From the NCBI GenBank assembly GCA_947044405.1, contig CAMRHE010000360.1, positions 62,001 through 126,000 on the forward strand: DNA of 64,000 nt. The letters run 5' to 3'. The DNA comes from Leptodactylus fallax (taxonomy: Eukaryota > Chordata > Amphibia > Anura > Leptodactylidae). Under the pieces are notes generated by a model. It did no database searches. It was given only the letters and a program-made list of their open reading frames with translations, and was not told the DNA's origin. This document shows, piece by piece, positions 26,221 to 38,999 of the stretch (within the stretch, counting starts at the first letter, position 1; every line of letters begins with the position of its first letter). The position numbers and the translations under genes were made by a program.

Positions 26221-27922
26221 CACCTCCTCCATCACTATAATAAGATCAGCGTCACCTCCTCCTCTATCATTATAATAAGATAAGCGTCACCTCCTCCTCT
26301 ATCATTATAATAAGATCAGCGTCGCCTCCTCCTCTATCATTATAATAAGATCAGCGTCACCTCCTCCATCACTATAATAAGATCAGCGTCACCTCCTCTA
26401 TCATTATAATAAGATCAGCGTCGCCTCCTCCTCTATCATTATAATAAGATCAGCGTCGCCTCCTCCTCTATCACTATAATAAGATCAGCGTCACCTCCTC
26501 CATCATTATAATAAGATCAGCGTCACCTCCTCCTCTATCACTATAATAAGATCAGCGTCACCTCCTCCTCTATCATTATGATAAGATCAGCGTCACCTCC
26601 TCCTCTATCATTATAAGATCAGCGTCGCCTCCTCCTCTATCATTATAATAAGATCAGCGTCACCTTCTCCTCCATCATTATAATAAGATCAGCGTCGCCT
26701 CCTCCTCTATCATTATAAGATCAGCGTCACCTTCTCCTCTATCATTATAATAAGATAAGCGTCACCTCCTCCTCTATCACTATAATAAGATCAGCGTCAC
26801 CTCCTCTATCATTATAAGATCAGCGTCACCTCCTCCTCTATCATTATAATAAGATAAGCGTCACCTCCTCCTCTATCACTATAATAAGATCAGCGTCACC
26901 TCCTCCTCTATCACTATAATAAGATCAGCGTCGCCTCCTCCTCTATCACTATAATAAGATCAGCGTCACCTCCTCCTCCATCATTATAATAAGATCAGCG
27001 TCACCTCCTTCTCCTCTATCATTATAATAAGATAAGCGTCACCTCCTCTATCAGTATAATAAGATCAGCGTCGCCTCCTCCTCTATCATTATAATAAGAT
27101 CAGCGTCACCTCCTCTATCATTATAAGATCAGCGTCACCTTCTCCTCTATCATTATAATAAGATCAGCGTCACCTCCTCGTCTATTATAATAAGATCAGC
27201 GTCGCCTCCTACTTTATCATTATAATAAGATCAGCGTCACCTCCTCCTCCATCATTATAATAAGATCAGCGTCGCCTCCTCCTCTATCACTATAATAAGA
27301 TCAGCGTCACCTCCTCCTCCATCATTATAATAAGATCAGCGTCGCCTCCTCCTCTATCATTATAATAAGATCAGCGTCACCTCCTCTATCACTATAATAA
27401 GATCAGCGTCACCTCCTCTATCACTATAATAAGATCAGCGTCACCTCCTCCTCTATCATTATAATAAGATCAGCGTCACCTCCTCCTCTATCATTATAAT
27501 AAGATCAGCGTCGCCTCCTCTATCACTATAATAAGATCAGCGTCACCTCCTCTATCACTATAATAAGATCAGCGTCACCTCCTCCTCTATCATTATAATA
27601 AGATCAGCGTCGCCTCCTCTATCACTATAATAAGATCAGCGTCACCTCCTCCTCTATCACTATAATAAGATCAGCGTCACCTCCTCCTCTATCACTATAA
27701 TAAGATCAGCGTCACCTCCTCCTCTATCACTATAATAAGATCAGCGTCACCTCCTTCTCCTCTATCATTATAAGATCAGCGTCACCTCCTCCTCTATCAC
27801 TATAATAAGATCAGCGTCGCCTCCTCCTCTATCACTATAATAAGATCAGCGTCACCTCCTTCTCCTCTATCATTATAAGATCAGCGTCGCCTCCTCCTCT
27901 ATCACTATAATAAGATCAGCGT
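26221..27922 (+). repeat. 1,702-bp tandem duplication, copy 2
   Basis: Direct continuation of copy 1 with the same variant order, ending where the following monomer is CCTCTATCATT instead of CCATCACT. With the beta copy 1 ancestor at about 17.3-18.9 kb, this content is present three times within 11 kb. Confidence 0.92.
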
Positions 27923-29520
27923 CACCTCCTCCTCTATCATTATAATAAGATCAGCGTCACCTCCTCCTCTATCACTATAATAAGATCAGCGTCACCTTCT
28001 CCTCTATCATTATAATAAGATCAGCGTTGCCTCCTCTATCATTATAATAAGATCAGCGTCACCTCCTCCTCTATCACTATAATAAGATCAGCGTCGCCTC
28101 CTCTATCATTATAATAAGATCAGCGTCGCCTCCTCCTCTATCACTATAATAAGATCAGCGTCACCTCCTCTATCATTATAATAAGATAAGCGTCTCCTCC
28201 TCTATCACTATAATAAGATCAGCGTCACCTCCTCCTCTATCATTATAATAAGATCAGCGTCGCCTCCTCTATCATTATAATAAGATCAGCGTCACCTCCT
28301 CCTCTATCACTATAATAAGATCAGCGTCACCTCCTCCTCTATCAGTATAATAAGATCAGCGTCACCTCCTCCTCTATCAGTATAATAAGATCAGCGTCAC
28401 CTCCTCCTCTATCAGTATAATAAGATCAGCGTCGCCTCCTCCTCCATCATTATAAGATCAGCGTCACCTCCTCCTCTATCAGTATAATAAGATCAGCGTC
28501 ACCTCCTCCTCTATCATTATAATAAGATCAGCGTCACCTCCTCCTCTATCAGTATAATAAGATCAGCGTCACCTCCTCCTCTATCAGTATAATAAGATCA
28601 GCGTCGCCTCCTCCTCCATCATTATAAGATCAGCGTCACCTCCTCCTCTATCACTATAATAAGATCAGCGTCACCTCCTCCTCTATCAGTATAATAAGAT
28701 CAGCGTCACCTCCTCTATCATTATAATAAGATAAGCGTCTCCTCCTCTATCACTATAATAAGATCAGCGTCGCCTCCTCCTCCATCATTATAATAAGATC
28801 AGCGTCACCTCCTCCTCTATCATTATAATAAGATCAGCGTCGCCTCCTCCTCTATCACTATAAGATCAGCGTCGCCTCCTCCTCTATCAGTATAATAAGA
28901 TCAGCGTCACCTCCTCCTCTATCACTATAATAAGATCAGCGTCACCTCCTTTATCATTATAATAAGATCAGCGTCGCCTCCTCCTCTATCATTATAAGAT
29001 CAGCGTCACCTCCTCCTCTATCATTATAAGATCAGCGTCGCCTCCTCTATCATTATAATAAGATCAGCGTCAACTCCTCCTCTATCAGTATAATAAGATC
29101 AGCGTCGCCTCCTCTATCATTATAATAAGATCAGCGTCACCTCCTCCTCAATTATAATAAGATCAGCGTCACCTCCTCCATCATTATAAGATCAGCGTCA
29201 CCCCCTCTATCATTATAATAAGATCAGCGTCACCTCCTCTATCATTATAATAAGATCAGCGTCGCCTCCTCTATCATTATAATAAGATCAGCGTCGCCTC
29301 CTCCTCTATCACTATAATAAGATCAGCGTCACCTCCTCCATCAATATAATAAGATCAGCGTCGTCTCCTCCTCTATCACTATAATAAGATCAGCGTCACC
29401 TCCTCCATCATTATAAGATCAGCGTCACCTCCTCCTCTATCATTATAAGATAAGCGTCACCTCCTCTATCATTATAATAAGATCAGCGTCACCTCCTCTA
29501 TCATTATAAGATCAGCGTCA
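27400..29520 (+). repeat. Gamma higher-order block, copy A
   Basis: It overlaps the end of the beta block and starts a second tandem series. Landmarks: CTCCTTCTCC 27,751, TCAGCGTTGC 28,021, AAGCGTCTCC 28,188 and 28,733, CTCAATTATAA near 29,148, TCGTCTCCTC 29,361, TAAGCGTCAC 29,451. Copy B carries the same order at offset 2,176 in the first part, 2,482 at 29,141 and 2,514 at 29,361. Confidence 0.83.
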
Positions 29521-32040
29521 CCTCCTCTATCACTATAATAAGATCAGCGTCACCTCCTCTATCACTATAATAAGATCAGCGTCACCTCCTCCTCTATCAT
29601 TATAAGATCAGCGTCGCCTCCTCTATCACTATAATAAGATCAGCGTCACCTCCTCCTCTATCATTATAATAAGATCAGCGTCGCCTCCTCTATCACTATA
29701 ATAAGATCAGCGTCACCTCCTCCTCTATCACTATAATAAGATCAGCGTCACCTCCTCCTCTATCACTATAATAAGATCAGCGTCACCTCCTCCTCTATCA
29801 CTATAATAAGATCAGCGTCACCTCCTTCTCCTCTATCATTATAAGATCAGCGTCACCTCCTCCTCTATCACTATAATAAGATCAGCGTCACCTCCTCCTC
29901 TATCACTATAATAAGATCAGCGTCACCTCCTTCTCCTCTATCATTATAAGATCAGCGTCACCTCCTCCTCTATCACTATAATAAGATCAGCGTCGCCTCC
30001 TCCTCTATCACTATAATAAGATCAGCGTCACCTCCTTCTCCTCTATCATTATAAGATCAGCGTCGCCTCCTCCTCTATCACTATAATAAGATCAGCGTCA
30101 CCTCCTCCTCTATCATTATAATAAGATCAGCGTCACCTCCTCCTCTATCAGTATAATAAGATCAGCGTCACCTTCTCCTCTATCATTATAATAAGATCAG
30201 CGTTGCCTCCTCTATCATTATAATAAGATCAGCGTCACCTCCTCCTCTATCACTATAATAAGATCAGCGTCGCCTCCTCTATCATTATAATAAGATCAGC
30301 GTCGCCTCCTCCTCTATCACTATAATAAGATCAGCGTCACCTCCTCTATCATTATAATAAGATAAGCGTCTCCTCCTCTATCACTATAATAAGATCAGCG
30401 TCACCTCCTCCTCTATCATTATAATAAGATCAGCGTCGCCTCCTCTATCATTATAATAAGATCAGCGTCACCTCCTCCTCTATCACTATAATAAGATCAG
30501 CGTCACCTCCTCCTCTATCAGTATAATAAGATCAGCGTCACCTCCTCCTCTATCAGTATAATAAGATCAGCGTCACCTCCTCCTCTATCAGTATAATAAG
30601 ATCAGCGTCACCTCCTCCTCTATCATTATAATAAGATAAGCGTCTCCTCCTCTATCACTATAATAAGATCAGCGTCACCTCCTCCTCTATCATTATAATA
30701 AGATCAGCGTCGCCTCCTCTATCATTATAATAAGATCAGCGTCACCTCCTCCTCTATCACTATAATAAGATCAGCGTCACCTCCTCCTCTATCAGTATAA
30801 TAAGATCAGCGTCACCTCCTCCTCTATCAGTATAATAAGATCAGCGTCACCTCCTCCTCTATCAGTATAATAAGATCAGCGTCGCCTCCTCCTCCATCAT
30901 TATAAGATCAGCGTCACCTCCTCCTCTATCATTATAATAAGATCAGCGTCACCTCCTCTATCATTATAATAAGATCAGCGTCACCTCCTCCTCTATCAGT
31001 ATAATAAGATCAGCGTCACCTCCTCCTCTATCAGTATAATAAGATCAGCGTCGCCTCCTCCTCCATCATTATAAGATCAGCGTCACCTCCTCCTCTATCA
31101 GTATAATAAGATCAGCGTCACCTCCTCCTCTATCATTATAATAAGATCAGCGTCACCTCCTCCTCTATCAGTATAATAAGATCAGCGTCACCTCCTCCTC
31201 TATCAGTATAATAAGATCAGCGTCACCTCCTCTATCATTATAATAAGATAAGCGTCTCCTCCTCTATCACTATAATAAGATCAGCGTCGCCTCCTCCTCC
31301 ATCATTATAATAAGATCAGCGTCACCTCCTCCTCTATCATTATAATAAGATCAGCGTCGCCTCCTCCTCTATCACTATAAGATCAGCGTCGCCTCCTCCT
31401 CTATCAGTATAATAAGATCAGCGTCACCTCCTCCTCTATCACTATAATAAGATCAGCGTCACCTCCTTTATCATTATAATAAGATCAGCGTCGCCTCCTC
31501 CTCTATCATTATAAGATCAGCGTCACCTCCTCCTCTATCATTATAAGATCAGCGTCGCCTCCTCTATCATTATAATAAGATCAGCGTCGCCTCCTCTATC
31601 ATTATAATAAGATCAGCGTCACCTCCTCCTCAATTATAATAAGATCAGCGTCACCTCCTCCATCATTATAAGATCAGCGTCACCTCCTCCTCCATCATTA
31701 TAAGATAAGCGTCACCCCCTCTATCATTATAATAAGATCAGCGTCACCTCCTCTATCATTATAATAAGATCAGCGTCGCCTCCTCTATCATTATAATAAG
31801 ATCAGCGTCGCCTCCTCCTCTATCACTATAATAAGATCAGCGTCACCTCCTCCATCAATATAATAAGATCAGCGTCGTCTCCTCCTCTATCACTATAATA
31901 AGATCAGCGTCACCTCCTCCATCATTATAAGATCAGCGTCACCTCCTCCTCTATCATTATAAGATAAGCGTCACCTCCTCTATCATTATAATAAGATCAG
32001 CGTCACCTCCTCTATCATTATAAGATCAGCGTCACCTCCT
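29521..32040 (+). repeat. Gamma higher-order block, copy B
   Basis: Landmarks: CTCCTTCTCC 29,927, TCAGCGTTGC 30,197, AAGCGTCTCC 30,364, 30,638 and 31,250, CTCAATTATAA near 31,630, TCGTCTCCTC 31,875, TAAGCGTCAC 31,965. It has one more AAGCGTCTCC section than copy A, which explains the growth in offset from 2,176 to about 2,500. Confidence 0.83.
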
Positions 32041-33300
32041 CTATCACTATAATAAGATCAGCGTCACCTCCTCCTCTATCACTATAATAAGATCAGCGTC
32101 ACCTCCTCCTCTATCATTATAAGATCAGCGTCGCCTCCTCTATCACTATAATAAGATCAGCGTCACCTCCTCTATCACTATAATAAGATCAGCGTCACCT
32201 CCTCCTCTATCATTATAATAAGATCAGCGTCGCCTCCTCTATCACTATAATAAGATCAGCGTCACCTCCTCCTCTATCACTATAATAAGATCAGCGTCAC
32301 CTCCTCCTCTATCACTATAATAAGATCAGCGTCACCTCCTCCTCTATCACTATAATAAGATCAGCGTCACCTCCTTCTCCTCTATCATTATAAGATCAGC
32401 GTCACCTCCTCCTCTATCACTATAATAAGATCAGCGTCACCTCCTCCTCTATCACTATAATAAGATCAGCGTCACCTCCTTCTCCTCTATCATTATAAGA
32501 TCAGCGTCACCTCCTCCTCTATCACTATAATAAGATCAGCGTCACCTCCTCCTCTATCATTATAATAAGATCAGCGTCACCTCCTCCTCTATCACTATAA
32601 TAAGATCAGCGTCGCCTCCTCTATCATTATAATAAGATCAGCGTCGCCTCCTCCTCTATCACTATAATAAGATCAGCGTCACCTCCTCTATCATTATAAT
32701 AAGATAAGCGTCTCCTCCTCTATCACTATAATAAGATCAGCGTCACCTCCTCCTCTATCATTATAATAAGATCAGCGTCACCTCCTCCTCTATCAGTATA
32801 ATAAGATCAGCGTCACCTCCTCCTCTATCAGTATAATAAGATCAGCGTCGCCTCCTCCTCCATCATTATAAGATCAGCGTCGCCTCCTCCTCTATCACTA
32901 TAATAAGATCAGCGTCACCTCCTCTATCATTATAATAAGATAAGCGTCTCCTCCTCTATCACTATAATAAGATCAGCGTCGCCTCCTCCTCCATCATTAT
33001 AATAAGATCAGCGTCACCTCCTCCTCTATCATTATAATAAGATCAGCGTCACCTCCTCCATCATTATAATAAGATCAGCGTCACCTCCTCCTCTATCACT
33101 ATAATAAGATCAGCGTCTCCTCCTCTATCACTATAATAAGATCAGCGTCACCTCCTCCTCTATCATTATAAGATCAGCGTCACCTCCTCTATCATTATAA
33201 TAAGATCAGCGTCACTTCCTCCATCATTATAAGATCAGCGTCACCTCCTCCTCTATCATTATAAGATAAGCGTCACCTCCTCTATCATTATAATAAGATC
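32041..33300 (+). repeat. Gamma higher-order block, copy C (shortened)
   Basis: It starts with the same monomer order as copies A and B and has AAGCGTCTCC at 32,706 and 32,942, but the CTCAATTATAA section is missing and the end landmark TAAGCGTCAC comes at 33,267, only 1,302 bp after that of copy B. Confidence 0.76.
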
Positions 33301-33850
33301 AGCGTCACCTCCTCTATCAGTATAATAAGATCAGCGTCGCCTCCTCCTCTATCACTATAATAAGATCAGCGTCACCTCCTCTATCACTATAATAAGATCA
33401 GCGTCACCTCCTCCTCTATCACTATAATAAGATCAGCGTCACCTCCTCCTCTATCATTATAAGATCAGCGTCACCTCCTCTATCATTATAATAAGATCAG
33501 CGTCACCTCCTCAATTATTATAATAAGATCAGCGTCACCTCCTCTATCACTATAATAAGATCAGCGTCACCTCCTCTATCATTATAATAAGATCAGCGTC
33601 ACCTCCTCCATCATTATAATAAGATCAGCGTCACCTCCTCCTCTATCAGTATAATAAGATCAGCGTCGCCTCCTCCTCTATCACTATAATAAGATCAGCG
33701 TCGCCTCCCCCTCTATCATTATAAGATCAGCGTCACCTCCTCTATCATTATAATAAGATCAGCGTCACCTCCTCTATCATTATAAGATCAGCGTCACCTC
33801 CTCCTCTATCATTATAAGATAAGCGTCACCTCCTCTATCATTATAATAAG
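33301..33850 (+). repeat. Gamma higher-order block, copy D (remnant)
   Basis: Only the terminal section remains; the end landmark TAAGCGTCAC is at 33,820, 553 bp after copy C. It contains CGCCTCCCCCTC (about 33,703), which recurs at about 55,815. Confidence 0.7.
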
Positions 33851-35373
33851 ATCAGCGTCACCTCCTCTATCATTATAAGATCAGCGTCACCTCCTCTATC
33901 ACTATAATAAGATCAGCGTCACCTCCTCCTCTATCACTATAATAAGATCAGCGTCACCTCCTCCTCTATCATTATAAGATCAGCGTCACCTCCTCCTCCA
34001 TCATTATAATAAGATCAGCGTCACCTCCTCCTCTATCATTATAATAAGATCAGCGTCGCCTCCTCTATCACTATAATAAGATCAGCGTCACCTCCTCTAT
34101 CATTATAATAAGATCAGCGTCACCTCCTCCATCATTATAATAAGATCAGCGTCACCTCCTCCTCTATCAGTATAATAAGATCAGCGTCGCCTCCTCCTCT
34201 ATCACTATAATAAGATCAGCGTCACCTCCTCTATCACTATAATAAGATCAGCGTCACCTCCTCTATCACTATAATAAGATCAGCGTCGCCTCCTCTATCA
34301 CTATAATAAGATCAGCGTCACCTCCTCCATCATTATAATAAGATCAGCGTCACCTCCTCCATCATTATAATAAGATCAGCGTCACCTCCTCTATCAGTAT
34401 AATAAGATCAGCGTCACCTCCTCTATCATTATAATAAGATCAGCGTCGCCTCCTCTATCATTATAATAAGATCAGCGTCACCTCCTCCTCCATCATTATA
34501 ATAAGATAAGCGTCGCCTCCTCCACTATCAGTATAATAAGATCAGCGTCGCCTCCTCCTCTATCATTATAAGATCAGCGTCGCCTCCTCTATCATTATAA
34601 TAAGATCAGCGTCACCCCTCTATCAGTATAAGATCAGCGTCGCCTCCTCTATCACTATAATAAGATCAGCGTCACCTCCTCCACTATCAGTATAATAAGA
34701 TCAGCGTCGCCTCCTCCTCTATCATTATAAGATCAGCGTCACCTCCTCCTCTATCATTATAATAAGATCAGCGTCACCTCCTCTATCACTATAATAAGAT
34801 CAGCGTCGCCTTCTACATCATTATAATAAGATCAGCGTCACCTCCTCCTCTATCATTATAATAAGATCAGCGTCACCTCCTCCTCTATCACTATAATAAG
34901 ATCAGCGTCGCCTCCTCTATCATTATAAAAAGATCAGCGTCACCTCCTCCTCTATCATTATAAAAAGATCAGCGTCGCCTCCTCCTCTATCACTATAATA
35001 AGATCAGCGTCACCTCCTCCTCTATCAGTATAAGATCAGCGTCACCTCCTCTATCACTATAATAAGATCAGCGTCACCTCCTCCTCTATCACTATAATAA
35101 GATCAGCGTCACCTCCTCCTCTATCATTATAAGATCAGCGTCACCTCCTCTATCACTATAATAATATCAGCGTCACCTCCTCCTCTATCATTATAAAAAG
35201 ATCAGCGTCGCCTCCTCCTCTATCAGTATAATAAGATCAGCGTCACCTCCTCTATCACTATAATAAGATCAGCGTCACCTCCTCCTCTATCAGTATAATA
35301 AGATCAGCGTCACCTCCTCCTCTATCATTATAATAAGATCAGCGTCACCTCCTCCTCTATCATTATAATAAGA
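33851..35373 (+). repeat. Array segment between gamma and alpha, colinear with 55.7-57.06 kb
   Basis: Standard monomers with a few landmarks: the single-base-deleted CACCCCTC monomer (near 34,613), CCACTATCAG (34,512 and 34,682), TTCTACATCA (34,811) and three ATAAAAAG monomers (34,926-35,200). TTCTACATCA recurs at 56,671 in the same relative order. Confidence 0.72.
34609..34633 (+). repeat. Monomer with a 1-bp deletion (CACCCCTC)
   Basis: CACCCCTCTATCAG has one C less than the CACCCCCTCTATC form seen at 9,485 and 19,811, giving a 28-bp monomer. It is one of very few indels in the window that is not a multiple of 3. Confidence 0.85.
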
Positions 35374-38300
35374 TCAGCGTCACCTCCTCCTCTATCACTA
35401 TAATAAGATGAGCGTCACCTCCTCCGCTATCATTATAATAAGATCAGCGTCGCCTCCTCCTCTATCATTATAATAAGATCAGCGTCACCTCCTCCTCTAT
35501 CACTATAATAAGATCAGCGTCGCCTCCTCCATCATTATAAGATCAGCGTCGCCTCCTTCTCTATCAGTATAATAAGATCAGCGTCGCCTCCTTCTCTATC
35601 AGTATAATAAGATCAGCGTCACCTCCTCCTCCATCACTATAATAAGATCAGCGTCGCCTCCTCTATCAGTATAATAAGATCAGCGTCACCTCCTCCTCCA
35701 TCATTATAATAAGATCAGCGTCACCTCCTCCTCCATCATTATAATAAGATCAGCGTCGCCTCCTCTATCATTATAATAAGATCAGCGTCGCATCCTCTAT
35801 CATTATAATAAGATCAGCGTCGCCTCCTCTATCACTATAATAAGATCAGCGTCGCCTCCTCCTCTATCACTATAATAAGATCAGCGTCACCTCCTCCATC
35901 AGTATAATAAGATCAGCGTCGCCTCCTCCTCCGTCATTATAATAAGATCAGCGTCACCTCCTCTATCATTATAATAAGATCAGCGTCACCTCCTCTATCA
36001 TTATAAGATCAGCGTCACCTCCTCCTCTATCACTATAATAAGATCAGCGTCACCTCCTCCTCCTCCATCATTATAAGATCAGCGTCGCCTCCTCCTCTAT
36101 CAGTATAATAAGATCAGCGTCACCTCCTCCTCCATCATTATAATAAGATCAGCGTCACCTCCTCCTCTATCACTATAAAAAGATCAGCGTCGCCTCCTCC
36201 TCTATCATTATAATAAGATCAGCGTCACCTCCTCCTCTATCATTATAATAAGATCAGCGTCACCTCCTCCTCTATCATTATAATAAGATCAGCGTCACCT
36301 CCTCCTCTATCATTATAATAAGATCAGCGTCACCTCCTCCTCTATCAGTATAATAAGATCAGCGTCGCCGCCTCCTCCTCTATCATTATAAGATCAGCGT
36401 CACCTCCTCCTCCATCATTATAATAAGATCAGCGTCACCTCCTCTATCACTATAATAAGATCAGCGTCGCCTCCTCTATCATTATAATAAGATCAGCGTC
36501 GCCTCCTCCTCTATCATTATAATAAGATCAGCGTCACCTCCTCCTCTATCATTATAATAAGATCAGCGTCGCCTCCTCTATCACTATAATAAGATCAGCG
36601 TCACCTCCTCCTCTATCATTATAAGAAGATCAGCGTCGCCTCCTCCTCTATCATTATAATAAGATCAGCGTCACCTCCTCTATCAGTATAATAAGATCAG
36701 CGTCACCTCCTCCTCTATCATTATAATAAGATCAGCGTCGCCTCCTCCTCTATCATTATAATAAGATCAGCGTCACCTCCTCCTCTATCACTATAATAAG
36801 ATCAGCGTCACCTCCTCTATCACTATAATAAGATCAGCGTCACCTCCTCTATCACTATAATAAGATCAGCGTCGCCTCCTCCTCCATCATTATAATAAGA
36901 TCAGCGTCACCTCCTCCTCTATCACTATAATAAGATCAGCGTCACCTCCTCTATCACTATAATAAGATCAGCGTCACCTCCTCTATCACTATAATAAGAT
37001 CAGCGTCACCTCCTCCTCTATCATTATAATAAGATCAGCGTCGCCTCCTCCTCCATCAGTATAATAAGATCAGCGTCACCTCCTCTATCATTATAATAAG
37101 ATCAGCGTCACCTCCTCCTCTATCACTATAAGATCAGCGTCGCCTCCTCCTCTATCAGTATAATAAGATCAGCGTCACCTCCTCTATCAGTATAATAAGA
37201 TCAGCGTCGCCTCCTCTATCAGTATAATAAGATCAGCGTCACCTCCTCCTCTATCAGTATAATAAGATCAGCGTCACCTCCTCCATCATTATAATAAGAT
37301 CAGCGTCACCTCCTCCTCTATCACTATAAGATCAGCGTCGCCTCCTCCTCCATCAGTATAATAAGATCAGCGTCACCTCCTCCTCTATCATTATAATAAG
37401 ATCAGCGTCGCCTCCTCCTCTATCATTATAATAAGATCAGCGTCACCTCCTCCTCTATCATTATAATAAGATCAGCGTCACCTCCTCCTCTATCATTATA
37501 ATAAGATCAGCGTCGCCTCCTCCTCTATCATTATAATAAGATCAGCGTCACCTCCTCTATCATTATAATAAGATCAGCGTCACCTCCTCCATCATTATAA
37601 TAAGATCAGCGTCACCTCCTCTATCATTATAATAAGATCAGCGTCACCTCCTCCATCATTATAATAAGATCAGCGTCACCTCCTCCTCTATCACTATAAG
37701 ATCAGCGTCACCTCGTCCTCTATCACTATAATAAGATCAGCGTCGCCTCCTCCTCTATCAGTATAATAAGATCAGCGTCGCCTCCTCCTCTATCAGTATA
37801 ATAAGATCAGCGTCGCCTCCTCTATCAGTATATGATCAGCGTCACCTCCTCCTCTATCAGTATAATAAGATCAGCGTCGCCTCCTCTATCAGTATAAGAT
37901 CAGCGTCGCCTCCTCTATCACTATAATAAGATCAGCGTCACCTCCTCCTCTATCACTATAATAAGATCAGCGTCACCTCCTCCTCTATCATTATAAGATC
38001 AGCGTCACCTCCTCCATCATTATAATAAGATCAGCGTCACCTCCTCTATCAGTATAATAAGATCAGCGTCACCTCCTCTATCATTATAATAAGATCAGCG
38101 TCGCCTCCTCCTCTATCATTATAATAAGATCAGCGTCGCCTCCTCCTCTATCATTATAATAAGATCAGCGTCACCTCCTCTATCATTATAATAAGATCAG
38201 CGTCACCTCCTCCTCTATCATTATAATAAGATCAGCGTCACCTCCTCCTCTATCATTATAATAAGATCAGCGTCACCTCCTCCATCATTATAAGATCAGC

Positions 38301-38456
38301 GTCGCCTCCTTCTCTATCAGTATAATAAGATCAGCGTCACCTTCTCCTTTATCATTATATTAAGATCAGCGTCACCTCCTCCTCTATCACTATAATAAGA
38401 TCAGCGTCGCCTCCTCTATCATTATAATAAGATCAGCGTCACCTCCTCCTCTATCA
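35374..38456 (+). repeat. Alpha higher-order block, copy 2
   Basis: Partner of 295-3,208, with landmarks at 35,425 (CCGCTATC), 35,930, 36,053, near 36,365, 36,625, near 37,711, 37,827 and 38,357. It is 169 bp longer overall than copy 1, all in whole-monomer steps: one 35-bp monomer fewer near 36,500 and several more downstream. A GATG instead of GATC at 35,407-35,410 is a private substitution. Confidence 0.88.
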
Positions 38457-38999
38457 GTATAATAAGATCAGCGTCACCTCCTCTATCATTATAAGATCAG
38501 CGTCACCTCCTCCTCTATCACTATAATAAGATCAGCGTCACCTCCTCCTCTATCAGTATAATAAGATCAGCGTCACCTCCTCCTCTATCAGTATAATAAG
38601 ATCAGCGTCACCTCCTCTATCACTATAATAAGATCAGCGTCGCCTCCTCCTCTATCATTATAATAAGATCAGCGTCACCTCCTCAATCATTATAATAAGA
38701 TCAGCGTCACCTCCTTTATCAGTATAATAAGATCAGCGTCACCTCCTCCTCTATTATAATAAGATCAGCGTCACCTTCTCCATCATTATAAGATCAGCGT
38801 CGCCTCCTCCTCTATCACTATAATAAGATCAGCGTCACCTCCTTTATCATTATAATAAGATCAGCGTCACCTCCTCCATCATTATAATAAGATCAGCGTC
38901 ACCTCCTCCTCTATCACTATAATAAGATCAGCGTCACCTCCTCTATCATTATAATAAGATCAGCGTCACCTCCTCCTCTATCACTATAATAAGATCAGC
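38457..38999 (+). repeat. Array segment after alpha copy 2, shared with 48.4-49.0 kb
   Basis: It holds CCTTTATCAG (38,713) followed by a CTCTATTATAATAAG monomer lacking CAT. The same pair occurs at about 48,795-48,840, an offset close to 10,082. Confidence 0.75.

Larger units (their letters stand above)
19523..27922 (+). repeat. Beta higher-order block, copy 2 (deleted and re-expanded)
   Basis: It begins with the same order of variants as 9,200. Matches to copy 1 continue through 22,430, then resume with 15,560-18,860 at about 22,510-26,110: AATAAGAACA 16,341 to 23,456 and GATCAACG 16,652 to 23,767 both at offset 7,115; AAGGTCAG 16,787 to 24,170 at 7,383; CATTATGATA 17,591 to 24,872 at 7,281; CACCTCCTCG 18,121 to 25,469 at 7,348. 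The missing 3.1 kb is partly offset by a 1,702-bp tandem gain at the right end. Confidence 0.82.
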
